Source of the DNA: a virus
IMG/VR virus record: IMGVR_UViG_3300027971_000239
Location: 1-22,553 of that record
Reading direction: 5' to 3' (one strand)
Length of the DNA: 22,553 nt
In this document: piece after piece, positions 1-7,952 of the stretch
Layout: every line of letters starts with the position of its first letter
How positions within the stretch are numbered: position 1 is the first letter of the stretch
Program-made: the position numbers and the translations under genes
Notes under the pieces: model-generated
What the model saw: only the letters and a program-made list of their open reading frames with translations
Told to the model about the DNA's origin: nothing
The model's database searches: none

Positions 1-684
1 GGCGCTCACGATCTGCTGCGAGCTTGCGCGGCCAGAGAAGCCGGAGATGACCTGCTTGACCCAAGGGCCGACGACCGCAGTGGTCGGCTCGCTGCCGTTG
101 CCGTAGCACTGCGCCAGCGATGCCTTCAGGATCGTCTCGGTAATCGCACGCTGAGTACCGTCGGTCATGGCGGCAGTCGGCGAGGCAGCAGCAGCACCAG
201 ACGCACCGCGCGAGGTGTTGGTCGTCAGCCAGTGCTCGAAGCCACGAGTGGTACGTGCGGTCGTGGTATTACCGACGTTGATCGCCTGGTTCTGGCACAG
301 GATCGACTCCATGTCGCGCTTCAGGGCCTTGCTCGACAGGCTCATCTGGCGAGCCATCTCGGAAGCCTTGCCGGCTGCGTCAGCGCTTTGCTGGGTGCCG
401 GAGACGGTGGCGTCTCGCTTGCTGATCTGGCAGACGTTCGACGCACGCACGGTCGGCGTGGCGGTCGTGCGGCTGAGTTCAAAACCCTCTTCCATCGCGT
501 TGCTCAGGTTCACTGAGGGCAGCGATTCGGTCTGCCAGTCGAACGTCGGGTTCGTCGCATTGCGACGGCCCAGCATCGACATGACCGGCGTATCAAATGG
601 GTCGATGTTATAGATGACGTTGCTCAAGTCCTCACGATTGCCTTTCGCATCGTATGTGAGGAACGCGTTAGTAACTTTTGCCAT
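1..684 (-). CDS. Major capsid protein, SU10/DUF5309-like (partial, C-terminus beyond window)
   Basis: Forms the icosahedral head shell. Translating the minus strand from the ATG at 684 gives 228 residues with no stop before the window edge. The N-terminus reads MAKVTNAFLTYDAKGNRE, followed by DLSNVIYNIDP and DTPVMSMLGRR. This 'TYDAKGNREDLSNVIYNIDPFDTP' type of opening is the hallmark of the DUF5309 (SU10-type HK97-fold) major capsid family as I know it. AAGGA lies 7 nt before the ATG, a good ribosome binding site. It follows the acidic scaffold gene by 10 nt, the usual scaffold-capsid order, in the leftward late operon. The family call rests on motif recognition, not a search. Confidence 0.88.
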   Translation of the reverse strand, partial: MAKVTNAFLTYDAKGNREDLSNVIYNIDPFDTPVMSMLGRRNATNPTFDWQTESLPSVNLSNAMEEGFELSRTTATPTVRASNVCQISKRDATVSGTQQSADAAGKASEMARQMSLSSKALKRDMESILCQNQAINVGNTTTARTTRGFEHWLTTNTSRGASGAAAASPTAAMTDGTQRAITETILKASLAQCYGNGSEPTTAVVGPWVKQVISGFSGRASSQQIVSA

Positions 685-694
685 GATTGAGTCC

Positions 695-1723
695 TTATCG
701 GGTAAGCATTCGCTCAAAGACGGCCTGCGCATCGCGCACCGTGCCTGTCTTGGCGAGGCGTTGTTTTGCTCGTGTGAGTTCGCTTGTGGGCCGGCTCTGT
801 GCGCGTGAGGCGCCAGGCGCGAGCGTCGGAGCGGTTGCCGTTTTGACCGGCTTGACCTGATCCTTTTTGCTCATCATCTGGTCGTACTTCCACGCCTTGC
901 GCAGCGTCGCCACCGCCCGGTGGTCATAGATGTGGGAGAGTTCTTCGCGGTCGTAACCGAGCTTGTTCTGCGCGTATTCGAGGATTTCTCGACGCTCAGA
1001 TTCGGCGACCTTTCCGTCACTCCAACTGGGGATCGCGCTGATCAGGCGCTCGCCCTCTTCTTGCAAACGAAGACCCATCGACTGCTCGTATTGCTGCTTC
1101 TGGATCTCGTTGATTCGCGCCTGCTCGGACTCGACGTCTTGGAGCTGGCGCTGCCTGACGTCCCACCGTGCGCGCTCGCGCATGTAGGCGTCTGGATCTG
1201 TTTGGCTAAGCTCGAGCCAGTTGGGCTCCTGCTCGGCTTGCTGCTGAATCTTTTCGCGCAGGATCGGCAGGATCTGCGCGTACTCCTCGTGCTGCCGATA
1301 GAGATCAGCCGCGCGGGCCTCGATCTCCTTACGTGCGGCAGCATTCGCCTGGGACTTGCGCGTGTAGTCGGCCGTGCGCATGTAGCCCGACAGAAGCTCA
1401 GGCAACTCGACGTCGACCTTCGCGCCGTCGATCGTCACCGTGAACTTCTGCTGCGCGGGCTCTTCGTCTTCGTCTTCGTCGTCTTCGACTTCGTCGGCGT
1501 CGTCGGTAGCGTCTTCGTCGTCGGGCGCGTCTTCGCCCTCGACTTGCTGCTCGTCGTCGGTTGCGACGTCGTCAGCCGCGTCCTGCTCGGGCGCGGCCTG
1601 CTCTTGAGCGCTTTCCTCGTCGTCAGGCTTGCCCGACAGGATCGCTTCGAAAGCGGTAGTAGCGGCTTGGATACTGCCGCTGTCGCCAGCCCCGTCGAGG
1701 GGGTTATTGGCCTGAACTTCCAT
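695..1723 (-). CDS. Capsid scaffolding-like protein, acidic and coiled-coil
   Basis: 342 residues. Residues about 30-95 are extremely acidic (long Asp/Glu runs). After a short ordered patch (FTVTIDGAKVDVELPELLSG, about 94-113) the rest is charged and Gln/Glu/Arg-rich, predicted helical and coiled-coil (about 120-260), with a basic C-terminal tail. Lying directly before the capsid gene and having this composition are typical of phage scaffolds, which template procapsid assembly and are then removed. The ATG at 1723 has AGAGGT upstream, and only 3 nt separate it from the preceding stop, so translation is probably coupled. No protease signature was seen, so a scaffold-protease fusion is unlikely. 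The function is inferred from position and composition. Confidence 0.7.
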   Translation of the reverse strand: MEVQANNPLDGAGDSGSIQAATTAFEAILSGKPDDEESAQEQAAPEQDAADDVATDDEQQVEGEDAPDDEDATDDADEVEDDEDEDEEPAQQKFTVTIDGAKVDVELPELLSGYMRTADYTRKSQANAAARKEIEARAADLYRQHEEYAQILPILREKIQQQAEQEPNWLELSQTDPDAYMRERARWDVRQRQLQDVESEQARINEIQKQQYEQSMGLRLQEEGERLISAIPSWSDGKVAESERREILEYAQNKLGYDREELSHIYDHRAVATLRKAWKYDQMMSKKDQVKPVKTATAPTLAPGASRAQSRPTSELTRAKQRLAKTGTVRDAQAVFERMLTR

Positions 1724-1726
1724 GCG

Positions 1727-2623
1727 TTATGACCTCTGCTGGGCTGCTGCGACGAATGCCTGAACCGTCGTTGTGCGGATCAGTGCGGAATCGAGTGCCG
1801 CGCGCTCGCGCTTAATCGAGAGCGAGTGATTCGAGAGAATCGCGACGTACTCGGAGTAGTCGTTCTGCGGGTTCGACGCGGCGTGATTTGCGACGTCTTT
1901 GAGCAGTGCCTCGTGCTGCTGGTCGTACTTGCCCAGCTCGGCCTGCACGTGCGCAACCAGCAAGGCGTCGTCACCAGGCGACGGTGGCTCGATCGGGTCC
2001 TCAAGGACTGCGGTCACCGGAGGCGCAGGCGCAGGCTCAGCAACCGCAGGCTCTTCAGCAACCGGCTCAGCGACTGCTGCAGGCTCTTCAGCAGCCGCTG
2101 CCGGCTCTTCAGCAACAGGCTCGACGACAGGCGCGGGCTCTTCTGCTACCGGCTCGGCCACGGGCTCTGCGACCGCTGCAGGCTCAGCAACCGGCTCGAC
2201 GGCAGCCGCAGGCTCGACCGCTGCAGGCTCTTCTGCAACAGGATCGACCGCTGCAGGCTCAGCAACCGGCTCGACGGCAGCCACAGGCTCGACCGCTGCA
2301 GGCTCTTCTGCAACAGGATCGACAACCGTCTCAGCAACGGCGACCGGATCGGCCGTCACAGGCTCGACCGCTGCAGGCTCTTCAGCAACCGGCTCGACCG
2401 CTGCAGGCTCGGCCGTCACAGGCTCAGCAGCAGCAACGTCTTCTGCCACAGGATCGCCACCCACAGTATCGTCAGCGACAGCACCAGTAGCATCAGCAGG
2501 CGCGGCAACGTCAGCCGCAGCAACCGGCTCAGGCTCAGCCACAACAGGCTCAGCGGGAGCAGCATCCACAACATCCACGGGCGCCGCATCAACAGGCACC
2601 TCGGGGTTCAGTTCATCGGCCAT
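1727..2623 (-). CDS. Ala/Val/Pro/Glu-repeat phage protein of unknown function
   Basis: 298 residues. Residues about 1-215 are low-complexity, built from irregular units such as VAEEPAAVEPV, and should be disordered, extended and strongly acidic. Residues about 216-298 are different: a charged helical domain beginning near DDALLVAHVQAELGKYDQ and ending FVAAAQQRS, presumably the conserved functional part. The ATG at 2623 has GAGGGTG upstream. It sits between the 77-residue protein and the scaffold in the late operon, so a head-assembly or virion role is likely but not shown. The underlying DNA carries an almost perfect 75-bp tandem duplication, so repeat number probably varies between isolates. 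No known family was recognised. Confidence 0.65.
   Translation of the reverse strand: MADELNPEVPVDAAPVDVVDAAPAEPVVAEPEPVAAADVAAPADATGAVADDTVGGDPVAEDVAAAEPVTAEPAAVEPVAEEPAAVEPVTADPVAVAETVVDPVAEEPAAVEPVAAVEPVAEPAAVDPVAEEPAAVEPAAAVEPVAEPAAVAEPVAEPVAEEPAPVVEPVAEEPAAAAEEPAAVAEPVAEEPAVAEPAPAPPVTAVLEDPIEPPSPGDDALLVAHVQAELGKYDQQHEALLKDVANHAASNPQNDYSEYVAILSNHSLSIKRERAALDSALIRTTTVQAFVAAAQQRS
2171..2320. repeat. 75-bp tandem duplication inside the AVPE-repeat gene
   Basis: Bases 2171-2245 and 2246-2320 are identical except for one substitution (G at 2208, A at 2283). Because 75 is a multiple of three, copy-number change adds or removes 25 residues in frame. The near identity implies a recent duplication, or homogenisation, within a region already made of shorter degenerate repeats. 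Confidence 0.9.
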
Positions 2624-2692
2624 TTCGCACCCTCAATCGTTGGATTTGAGACTTCAGGAAAACAATCTTTTCTGCGATCAGTCGCCAGATCC

Positions 2693-2926
2693 TCATCCTC
2701 GCCACCCCTGCTCAATCTGGCCGTCCTGAAGCCACGTCCTAAGCGCGCGCTGCGCCTCGCCCAGGCAGGCATACGTCGACCAAATCTGCTCTCTGAGCTG
2801 TGTCTCGCCAGGTGCAGTCGACTGCCAGCGCATCATCAAATCTGCACCGACCTGGTCGAACGCCTGCGCAAGCAAGGGGTCCTCGAGCAGCCGACGCGCA
2901 TGGTTGCCACGCTCGATATCGCTCAC
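2693..2926 (-). CDS. Small conserved head-module protein of unknown function
   Basis: 77 residues, helical and Arg/Gln-rich, with the core DLMMRWQSTAPGETQLREQIW. Small proteins with an LLxxPLxxxAFxxxxxxxxxxW(Q/R)xT pattern are common beside portal genes of podoviruses, but I know no assigned function. The start codon is GTG at 2926-2924, overlapping the portal stop as GTGA, so it should be translated by ribosomes finishing the portal gene. That coupling makes it a real gene despite its size. It is followed by a 69-bp gap before the AVPE-repeat gene. Confidence 0.7.
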   Translation of the reverse strand: MSDIERGNHARRLLEDPLLAQAFDQVGADLMMRWQSTAPGETQLREQIWSTYACLGEAQRALRTWLQDGQIEQGWRG

Positions 2927-5019
2927 TGGTAGGCCCCCGGATCAACCTGCTGCTGCATCGCCTGCTGCTGCTCGCGGTCGCGGTCCATCATTGCCTTGAT
3001 CTGCGCCGTGTCGACCGTGGCCGCGTACTTCAGCTCGATCTCACGCGCTCGCAGCGCCGTGTCGGCCTCGATCCGGTCACGCTCACGGTCGTCTGCGGCA
3101 CGCGCCTTGTCGCGCTCCAGCTCAAGCTTCGCGGCATTGATCGCGATGTCAGCCTTGATCTTCTCGGCCTCGACCTGCGCCAGGATCTGCGCGGGATCAG
3201 GCTGCGGCTGAGATTGCGGGGGCTGCCAATCCGGCGGCACCGCCGTGAAGAATTGGCTCGCGTCTCGGAAGCCGCTGAGTTCGACGATCTTGGCTAACGT
3301 CGTGCGGTACTGCGCGAGGCTCACCATAGGATTGCCTGGCCCCATCTGCGCAAGGATCTGCTCTTGCTTCTGCGAGATAGCCGTCAGCACCGCGATGCGC
3401 TCTTCGTTGCTTGTAGCGCTAAGCGCCACATTCACGTCGACGTCCATGTCGGCATTCCAGACGCGGGGATCGACCTGCACGAACTGCCCGCGCATGCGGA
3501 TCATCATCGGGCGGTCCTGGTGCTGAACGAACATGCGCAGCATGCCCCTGAAGAGCCGCTTCAGACCCGTCTCGGCGAATATGCGCGCGACCAGCTCAAT
3601 GCGGCCCTGCGCCGCACTGATCGTGGCCGCCACCGCAGCACGCGTGCTGGACTGCAAGGCATCCGCGTTCAAGCCTTGGCTCGCGCGAGACATGCCGGTG
3701 CGCGTCTCTTTGAGTGTGTCCAGGTACTCGATAAGCGGGAACGCGGCCTGCCCCACAAATGGCGTCGTGAGCGGCTGCACCATTCCAGGCGCACGCATCC
3801 GCACGATGCCACCGGTCTGGACATTCATGACGTCGGCAATGTTCACCTGGCCGTCGACGACTGCCGTCCGTGGGTGGATGCTCTGACTGAGGCTGTCCAG
3901 GACGTCGCGGAACAGTTGGCTCTTAACACGCTGAATGTCCATCAGCTTGTCGGCCTCGGACTGGCCGACAAACGTGTGCGGCTCGGGGTCCGGACAGAAC
4001 GCCGCGAACGGGATCTCGCTTGCGCCCTCGACGGCGACGACGTTGTACGCGCCGCCGATCGTGCAGACCTTCAGCAGCTCCGCGATGCCGTCGCCGTCCC
4101 GGTCGAACCGGATATAAGACTCAACATACGTCACACGCTGCGAGGCGTCGTCCCGGCGGTCTGCTTGCGGCCACAGGAGCGGGTTACGGACCTGCGCCTG
4201 AAGCGAGTATTCAAGTTCGTCCTCGTCGCCGCCCGCGTGCTCCCTGACCTCTTCCTCGTCATACCCCATCGCGACCAGGTCGCTGACCGTGAGCGATTGA
4301 CGGTGAGCAACCAGGCTGGCGCTATCCAGGTCTCGTGCGCGACGGTCGACCAGGAATTCCTCGGACGGGACGGCAGCGACACGGTACCTCGTCGATTCAT
4401 CGACCTTTCTAATTCTGAGGTCGAACGTGATCTGGCCGGTCTCGTCTTGCTTTTCCTGGAGGCTCGTGACCTCGACGCCCGGCTCGTTGAGAAGGACCGC
4501 AACGCTTTGCTCGTCCAGTTGCGTGTAGGCGTACTCGCTGATCTTGCGGTCGGTCTCGTGCCACCACTTGACGACGCCAGTCTTGCGTAGGAGAGCGTCC
4601 TTGAAGACGTCCCAGAGCACGCTGAAGCCCGGGTTCTGCTTCGTGAAGACGTAGTGCGCAAGCTCGGTGGCCTGCTCGGCGAACTGGACATCTTCGGGGC
4701 CGATAGGTACGTACTCAGCGATGCGCTCGGCGCCCATAAAAATCCGCATCAGCGGCGGCATCATGCCGATCACCGCATCTCTCACGTCGGTGCTGACGTG
4801 CAGGCTACGCCCGGCTTCGGTGTCGTCGCCCTCAAATAGCTCGCCACGGTAGTACCGAGTGGCTTTGACGCGGTCCTTGGAGACCTGCTCCTCAAACTCG
4901 ATCGCGTCCCGGATCTCGGCAGCAACAGCAGCCTGAAGCGCTCCCGACGCGGCGGCATCGCTTACGTCGTCATCTCTGACGGCGTATTCGTCGCTCTCGT
5001 CGAAATCGCTGATATCCAT
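2923..5019 (-). CDS. Portal protein, P22-like podoviral family
   Basis: 698 residues, close to the usual size of P22-type portals (about 700-725). It forms the dodecameric ring at the unique head vertex through which DNA enters and leaves. The N-terminus is acidic. The core contains RVKATRYYRGE, the patch DVRDAVIGMMPPLMRIF and later a VVKWWHE segment, all typical of the family. The C-terminal 100 residues form a long Gln/Glu/Arg-rich helix (barrel-like region). It is the first gene of the leftward structural operon, with a good promoter just upstream (TTGCGA and TATAAG, 17-bp spacing). The start at 5019 has only a weak ribosome binding site. The large terminase gene, normally its upstream partner on the same strand, diverges from it here. 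Confidence 0.87.
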   Translation of the reverse strand: MDISDFDESDEYAVRDDDVSDAAASGALQAAVAAEIRDAIEFEEQVSKDRVKATRYYRGELFEGDDTEAGRSLHVSTDVRDAVIGMMPPLMRIFMGAERIAEYVPIGPEDVQFAEQATELAHYVFTKQNPGFSVLWDVFKDALLRKTGVVKWWHETDRKISEYAYTQLDEQSVAVLLNEPGVEVTSLQEKQDETGQITFDLRIRKVDESTRYRVAAVPSEEFLVDRRARDLDSASLVAHRQSLTVSDLVAMGYDEEEVREHAGGDEDELEYSLQAQVRNPLLWPQADRRDDASQRVTYVESYIRFDRDGDGIAELLKVCTIGGAYNVVAVEGASEIPFAAFCPDPEPHTFVGQSEADKLMDIQRVKSQLFRDVLDSLSQSIHPRTAVVDGQVNIADVMNVQTGGIVRMRAPGMVQPLTTPFVGQAAFPLIEYLDTLKETRTGMSRASQGLNADALQSSTRAAVAATISAAQGRIELVARIFAETGLKRLFRGMLRMFVQHQDRPMMIRMRGQFVQVDPRVWNADMDVDVNVALSATSNEERIAVLTAISQKQEQILAQMGPGNPMVSLAQYRTTLAKIVELSGFRDASQFFTAVPPDWQPPQSQPQPDPAQILAQVEAEKIKADIAINAAKLELERDKARAADDRERDRIEADTALRAREIELKYAATVDTAQIKAMMDRDREQQQAMQQQVDPGAYQ

Positions 5020-5047
5020 AGGGTAAGCGCATCTATCTACGCCGGCA

Positions 5048-5076
5048 CTTATATCAGTAGAATGTTTCTATCGCAA
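5048..5076 (-). promoter_or_regulatory. Predicted sigma-70 promoter for the portal/head operon
   Basis: On the minus strand, TTGCGA (5076-5071) and TATAAG (5053-5048) are separated by 17 bp, giving 4/6 and 5/6 matches to consensus. Transcription would begin near 5041, about 20 nt before the portal start at 5019. The -35 lies inside a hairpin/palindrome (5068-5091), so it may be regulated. Confidence 0.55.
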
Positions 5077-5091
5077 GTCTCGCTTCGATAG
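5068..5091. other. Palindrome in the portal/large-terminase divergent region
   Basis: CTATCG (5068-5073) and CGATAG (5086-5091) are exact inverted repeats. The stem extends inward by AAG/CTT past one bulged C, leaving a 5-nt loop. It overlaps the predicted -35 of the leftward promoter and ends 10 bp before the terminase ATG. It could be an operator, or a hairpin in the terminase leader. Confidence 0.5.
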
Positions 5092-5101
5092 GTTCACTCT
5101 A

Positions 5102-6517
5102 ATGGCATCTCAGGCACCGCAGGACAGCCCGTTTCACGACTTCCTGAAGCGCTACCTGCACGACCCCTCAGGCTTTGTCTCGGACATCCTGAAGGTGGAG
5201 CCGGATGCCTGGCAGCGCGAACTGATGGACGCGGTCGCCCGGGGCGAGCGCAAAATCTCAGTGCGATCCGGTCACGGCGTAGGCAAGTCAACCGTGACGT
5301 CGTGGGTGCTTTTGTGGCATATCCTCTTCAGGTACCCATCGAAGGCAGTCGTCACCGCGCCCACCAGCGCCCAGTTGTTCGACGCCCTGTTCGCCGAACT
5401 GAAGGGCGTCATCAACAACCTGCCCCCGGTCTTGCGCGAGCTGCTTGAGGTCAAGCAGGACCGCATCGAGCTAAAAGCTGCGCCAACCGAGTCCTTCATC
5501 TCAGCGCGTACGTCTCGCGCCGAACAGCCAGAAGCGTTGGCCGGCGTCCACTCTGAGTATGTTTTGCTGATCGCCGACGAGGCGTCCGGTATCCCGGAGT
5601 CGGTCTTCGAGGCCGCCTCGGGCTCGATGTCGGGTCACTCCGCGACGACAATCTTGCTCGGCAACCCGACGCGGTCATCTGGCTACTTCTACGACACGCA
5701 CAACCGCCTCAGAGATCATTGGTGGACCCGCAAGGTCTCCTGTTTGGACTCGAAGCGGGTCTCGGCCGAATACGTCGCCGAAATGGGCGTGCGCTACGGC
5801 GAAGAGTCCAACGCCTACCGTATCCGCGTGCTCGGGGAGTTCCCGCTCGCCGACAACGACACCATGATCCCGATCGATCTGATCGATTCGGCGGTCAATC
5901 GAGACGTCTCCTCATCGCCAACAGCGCCCATCGTTTGGGGTCTAGACGTGGCGCGGTTTGGATCCGACTCGTCGGTCTTATGCAAACGGCAATCGAATGT
6001 GGTGCTGTCGGTTCAAAGCTACCGCAATCTGGACCTGATGGCTCTGTGCGGAGTCGTCGTCAATGAGTTCGAGTCATCTTCCGTTCGCCCCGCAGAGATC
6101 CTGATCGACTCCATCGGCCTAGGGGCCGGCGTCGTCGACCGACTGCGCGAGTTGGGGCTGCCAGTGCGCGGCATCAACGTATCCGAATCGCCGTCGATGG
6201 CCGGCACCTACCTCAACCTGCGCGCCGAACTATGGGGCAAAGCAAAAGACTGGCTATCTAAGCGTGATTGCAAGCTGCCGCGCGACGATCGCCTGTCATC
6301 CGAGCTTGCGACAGTGAAATATCACTTCTCCAGCTCGGGCCGCCTCCAGGTCGAGGGGAAGCAGTCCATCAAAAGTCGCGGCCTACCCTCGCCAGACGTT
6401 GCCGACGCATTTGTGCTGACATTCGCCTCAGACGCGGCCACCATCGTCCACGGCTCGGCGTGGGGCGCAGGGTCGTGGAACAAGCCGCTCGTGCGGGCGA
6501 TTCCCAGGATCGTCTAG
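5102..6517 (+). CDS. terL: Terminase large subunit (ATPase and nuclease)
   Basis: 471 residues, normal length. This is the packaging motor that translocates DNA into the procapsid and cuts concatemers. ATPase domain: Walker A SGHGVGKS (56-63), then VVTAPTSAQ (83-91) and Walker B VLLIADE (154-160). RNase H-like nuclease domain: Asp282 in WGLDVARFG, Asp336 in ILIDS, and Asp432/Asp435 in SPDVADAF, so all expected acidic residues are present. The ATG at 5102 is preceded by TAGG at a workable distance. It is on the plus strand while the small terminase and portal are on the minus strand, which is unusual. A TAGAAT box (5058-5063) could be its -10, but no good -35 is visible. The gene ends 10 bp from the convergent recombinase gene. 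Confidence 0.95.
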   Translation: MASQAPQDSPFHDFLKRYLHDPSGFVSDILKVEPDAWQRELMDAVARGERKISVRSGHGVGKSTVTSWVLLWHILFRYPSKAVVTAPTSAQLFDALFAELKGVINNLPPVLRELLEVKQDRIELKAAPTESFISARTSRAEQPEALAGVHSEYVLLIADEASGIPESVFEAASGSMSGHSATTILLGNPTRSSGYFYDTHNRLRDHWWTRKVSCLDSKRVSAEYVAEMGVRYGEESNAYRIRVLGEFPLADNDTMIPIDLIDSAVNRDVSSSPTAPIVWGLDVARFGSDSSVLCKRQSNVVLSVQSYRNLDLMALCGVVVNEFESSSVRPAEILIDSIGLGAGVVDRLRELGLPVRGINVSESPSMAGTYLNLRAELWGKAKDWLSKRDCKLPRDDRLSSELATVKYHFSSSGRLQVEGKQSIKSRGLPSPDVADAFVLTFASDAATIVHGSAWGAGSWNKPLVRAIPRIV

Positions 6518-6527
6518 AGCGCTGTCA

Positions 6528-7208
6528 TTAAGCTTGCGCCTGGTGACGGTTGATCACTCGGCAGACCGCCACGTGGCTTAACTTGAAGCCGAAGTACGTC
6601 TCCAAGTCCGCGCTGATCTTGCGTGACGCCACGCCTTGGGCGCCCTGCTCCAAGATCCACTTAGTCGCCGTCTGCTCGGCATAATCCTCGACCAGCACAG
6701 CCTCCTTGCCAATGCCCTCCTTGCGGTACCCGAAAGGCGTCACGCCGCCAGTGTGGCCGCCGCGCGCCTTCTTGGCCTTGCGGCCCTCCTGCGTGCGCTC
6801 CCTGATCCTCGTGCGCTCAAACTCAGCCATTGCCGCCAAGATCGTGAAGAACACCTTGCCTGTGCCCTCGCCAGTCACCGGGTCCACACCAATGTCAGCC
6901 ACGATCAGCTTCACCCCAGCCTCGCGCAGCATCCTCGAGGTGGCCAGTGCGTCTTCCGTATCGCGAAACGCCCTGTCCAACTTACTCACGATCAGCGTGT
7001 CGTCTTTGGTCAGCTTGGCGAAGAGCACACCGCCAGCCTGACGCCTTGCAAACGGCACACTACCGCTCACGGCCGGTTCGACCGCCATCTCGTCAAGCTC
7101 AACGCCGTGGTAGTCAGCGATCGCCCTGACCTTGCGCTCCTGCTCGGCCAGGCTCTGACCGGACTCCTGCTCCTGCGTGCTCACCCTGCAATATCCGTAC
7201 GTGCTCAT
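6528..7208 (-). CDS. Serine recombinase (resolvase/invertase family)
   Basis: 226 residues. The N-terminal catalytic domain opens YGYCRVST with the nucleophile Ser10, followed by SKLDRAFRD (75-83) and the helix MAEFERTRIRERT (127-139), all standard for resolvases and invertases. The C-terminal part (about 195-222) contains a helix-turn-helix. It would cut and rejoin DNA at a dyad site through a 5'-phosphoserine intermediate. It lies between the two terminase genes, tail-to-tail with the large subunit. Its promoter region carries a 30-bp dyad (7221-7250) overlapping the -10, plausibly its own binding or crossover site. It could be an invertase, a resolvase or a captured transposon-type gene. 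The target cannot be determined here. Confidence 0.9.
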   Translation of the reverse strand: MSTYGYCRVSTQEQESGQSLAEQERKVRAIADYHGVELDEMAVEPAVSGSVPFARRQAGGVLFAKLTKDDTLIVSKLDRAFRDTEDALATSRMLREAGVKLIVADIGVDPVTGEGTGKVFFTILAAMAEFERTRIRERTQEGRKAKKARGGHTGGVTPFGYRKEGIGKEAVLVEDYAEQTATKWILEQGAQGVASRKISADLETYFGFKLSHVAVCRVINRHQAQA

Positions 7209-7220
7209 TGCTGATCATCC

Positions 7221-7250
7221 TGTTACAAACGTCCTAGGACAATCATAACA
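7221..7250. promoter_or_regulatory. 30-bp dyad, candidate recombinase binding site or operator
   Basis: The perfect 10-bp palindrome GTCCTAGGAC (7231-7240) is flanked symmetrically by TGTTA (7221-7225) and TAACA (7246-7250), with 22 of 30 positions symmetric. Its size and layout resemble serine-recombinase crossover or resolution sites. It begins 13 bp upstream of the recombinase start and covers that gene's predicted -10. Confidence 0.55.
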
Positions 7251-7271
7251 GATTGATTTGCGCACACCCAA
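7242..7271 (-). promoter_or_regulatory. Predicted promoter of the serine recombinase
   Basis: On the minus strand a TATGAT -10 (7247-7242, 5/6) lies 18 bp from TTGGGT (7271-7266, a weak -35), with an A/T tract just upstream. The rest of the gap to the small terminase (7272-7418) is very GC-rich, includes the palindrome CCCCCGGGGG (7339-7348), and shows no gene. Confidence 0.4.
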
Positions 7272-7418
7272 AATTTTTTTGACGGGTGGATTCGGTGAGC
7301 GTGGGGGTGCGCGCACGCATCCGCCCCCCTATCGCCGGCCCCCGGGGGGGCTCGCGGCCGACGGCCAGCAGGCCGGCGACCGCGACTGCGCCGTTGTGCA
7401 GCGCAGCAACAGCCTCTG

Positions 7419-7916
7419 TTACGTCTTCTTAACGCTTGAAACAGATATTGCAGGCTGATCACCCTGCATTGACGCATCGTTTATTACTACTGCGTCACTC
7501 ACGTCGAGCGCCTGCTGAGCCTGTTGTGCAGCCACCAGCAAGCCTCGCAGGTCGGTCAGGTGCGCGGCAGCGATGTTGACTGTCAGGCTTGGTCGATGGT
7601 CGCCGTACGTGCCAGGCAGTCTCTTGCTTGCGATCCATCGGCGCGTGTCGACCCGCAGCCGCGCGTCGTTGGACTCGTCGGCGATGTCGATGATGTCGTC
7701 GACCATCAGCTCGGCGGCGTCCTCGCGGGCGCGCGCGAAACGAGCCGCCCGCTCGGGCGTCTCATTGATCCACAAGCTCACCATCGACGTCGCTACGCCG
7801 AACTCAGCCGAGATCCTTCTTTGACTCCAGCCCTCAGCCATTCGCTCCAGCAGGTACTCCTCGCCGGCCTCTTGCAGACGGGCGAAGTTGGCACGCTTCT
7901 TTGGCGAACCAGCCAT
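7419..7916 (-). CDS. terS: Terminase small subunit, Sf6-like
   Basis: 165 residues. The small subunit binds phage DNA and hands it to the large subunit for the first cut. An N-terminal helix-turn-helix occupies about 29-52 (GWSQRRISAEFGVATSMVSLW). It is followed by the RAREDAAELMVDDIIDIAD region and RVDTRRWIASKRLPGTYGD (88-106), whose 'R.R(V/T)D.RKW...K..P..YGD' signature is diagnostic of Sf6-type small terminases as I know them. The C-terminal 50 residues are probably the portal/large-subunit interaction tail. It is on the minus strand, whereas its partner large subunit is on the plus strand 0.9 kb away. The start at 7916 lacks a strong Shine-Dalgarno (TAAGGAGT-like bases lie a few nt upstream). 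Confidence 0.85.
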   Translation of the reverse strand: MAGSPKKRANFARLQEAGEEYLLERMAEGWSQRRISAEFGVATSMVSLWINETPERAARFARAREDAAELMVDDIIDIADESNDARLRVDTRRWIASKRLPGTYGDHRPSLTVNIAAAHLTDLRGLLVAAQQAQQALDVSDAVVINDASMQGDQPAISVSSVKKT

Positions 7917-7952
7917 ATCTAACTCCTTGATTTCGTTAAGCGTAGTTTTGCT

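Noticed and set aside
920-1732. A 270-residue Leu/Val-rich plus-strand open frame that looks membrane-spanning
   Set aside because: The hydrophobicity comes from the complement of the acidic Asp/Glu codons of the scaffold gene. No other support.
1899-2729. Long plus-strand open frames opposite the AVPE-repeat gene
   Set aside because: They are Ser/Thr/Gly/Ala-rich shadows of the repeat on the other strand, without ribosome binding sites, and oppose the operon direction.
3364-4590. A 408-residue plus-strand open frame opposite the portal gene
   Set aside because: It is antisense to a clear portal gene, Arg/His-rich and without family motifs. It is a typical high-GC shadow frame.
5020-7260. 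A two-site invertible segment carrying the large terminase
   Set aside because: I could not find an inverted copy of the recombinase dyad near 5.0 kb, so active inversion is kept only as a hypothesis.
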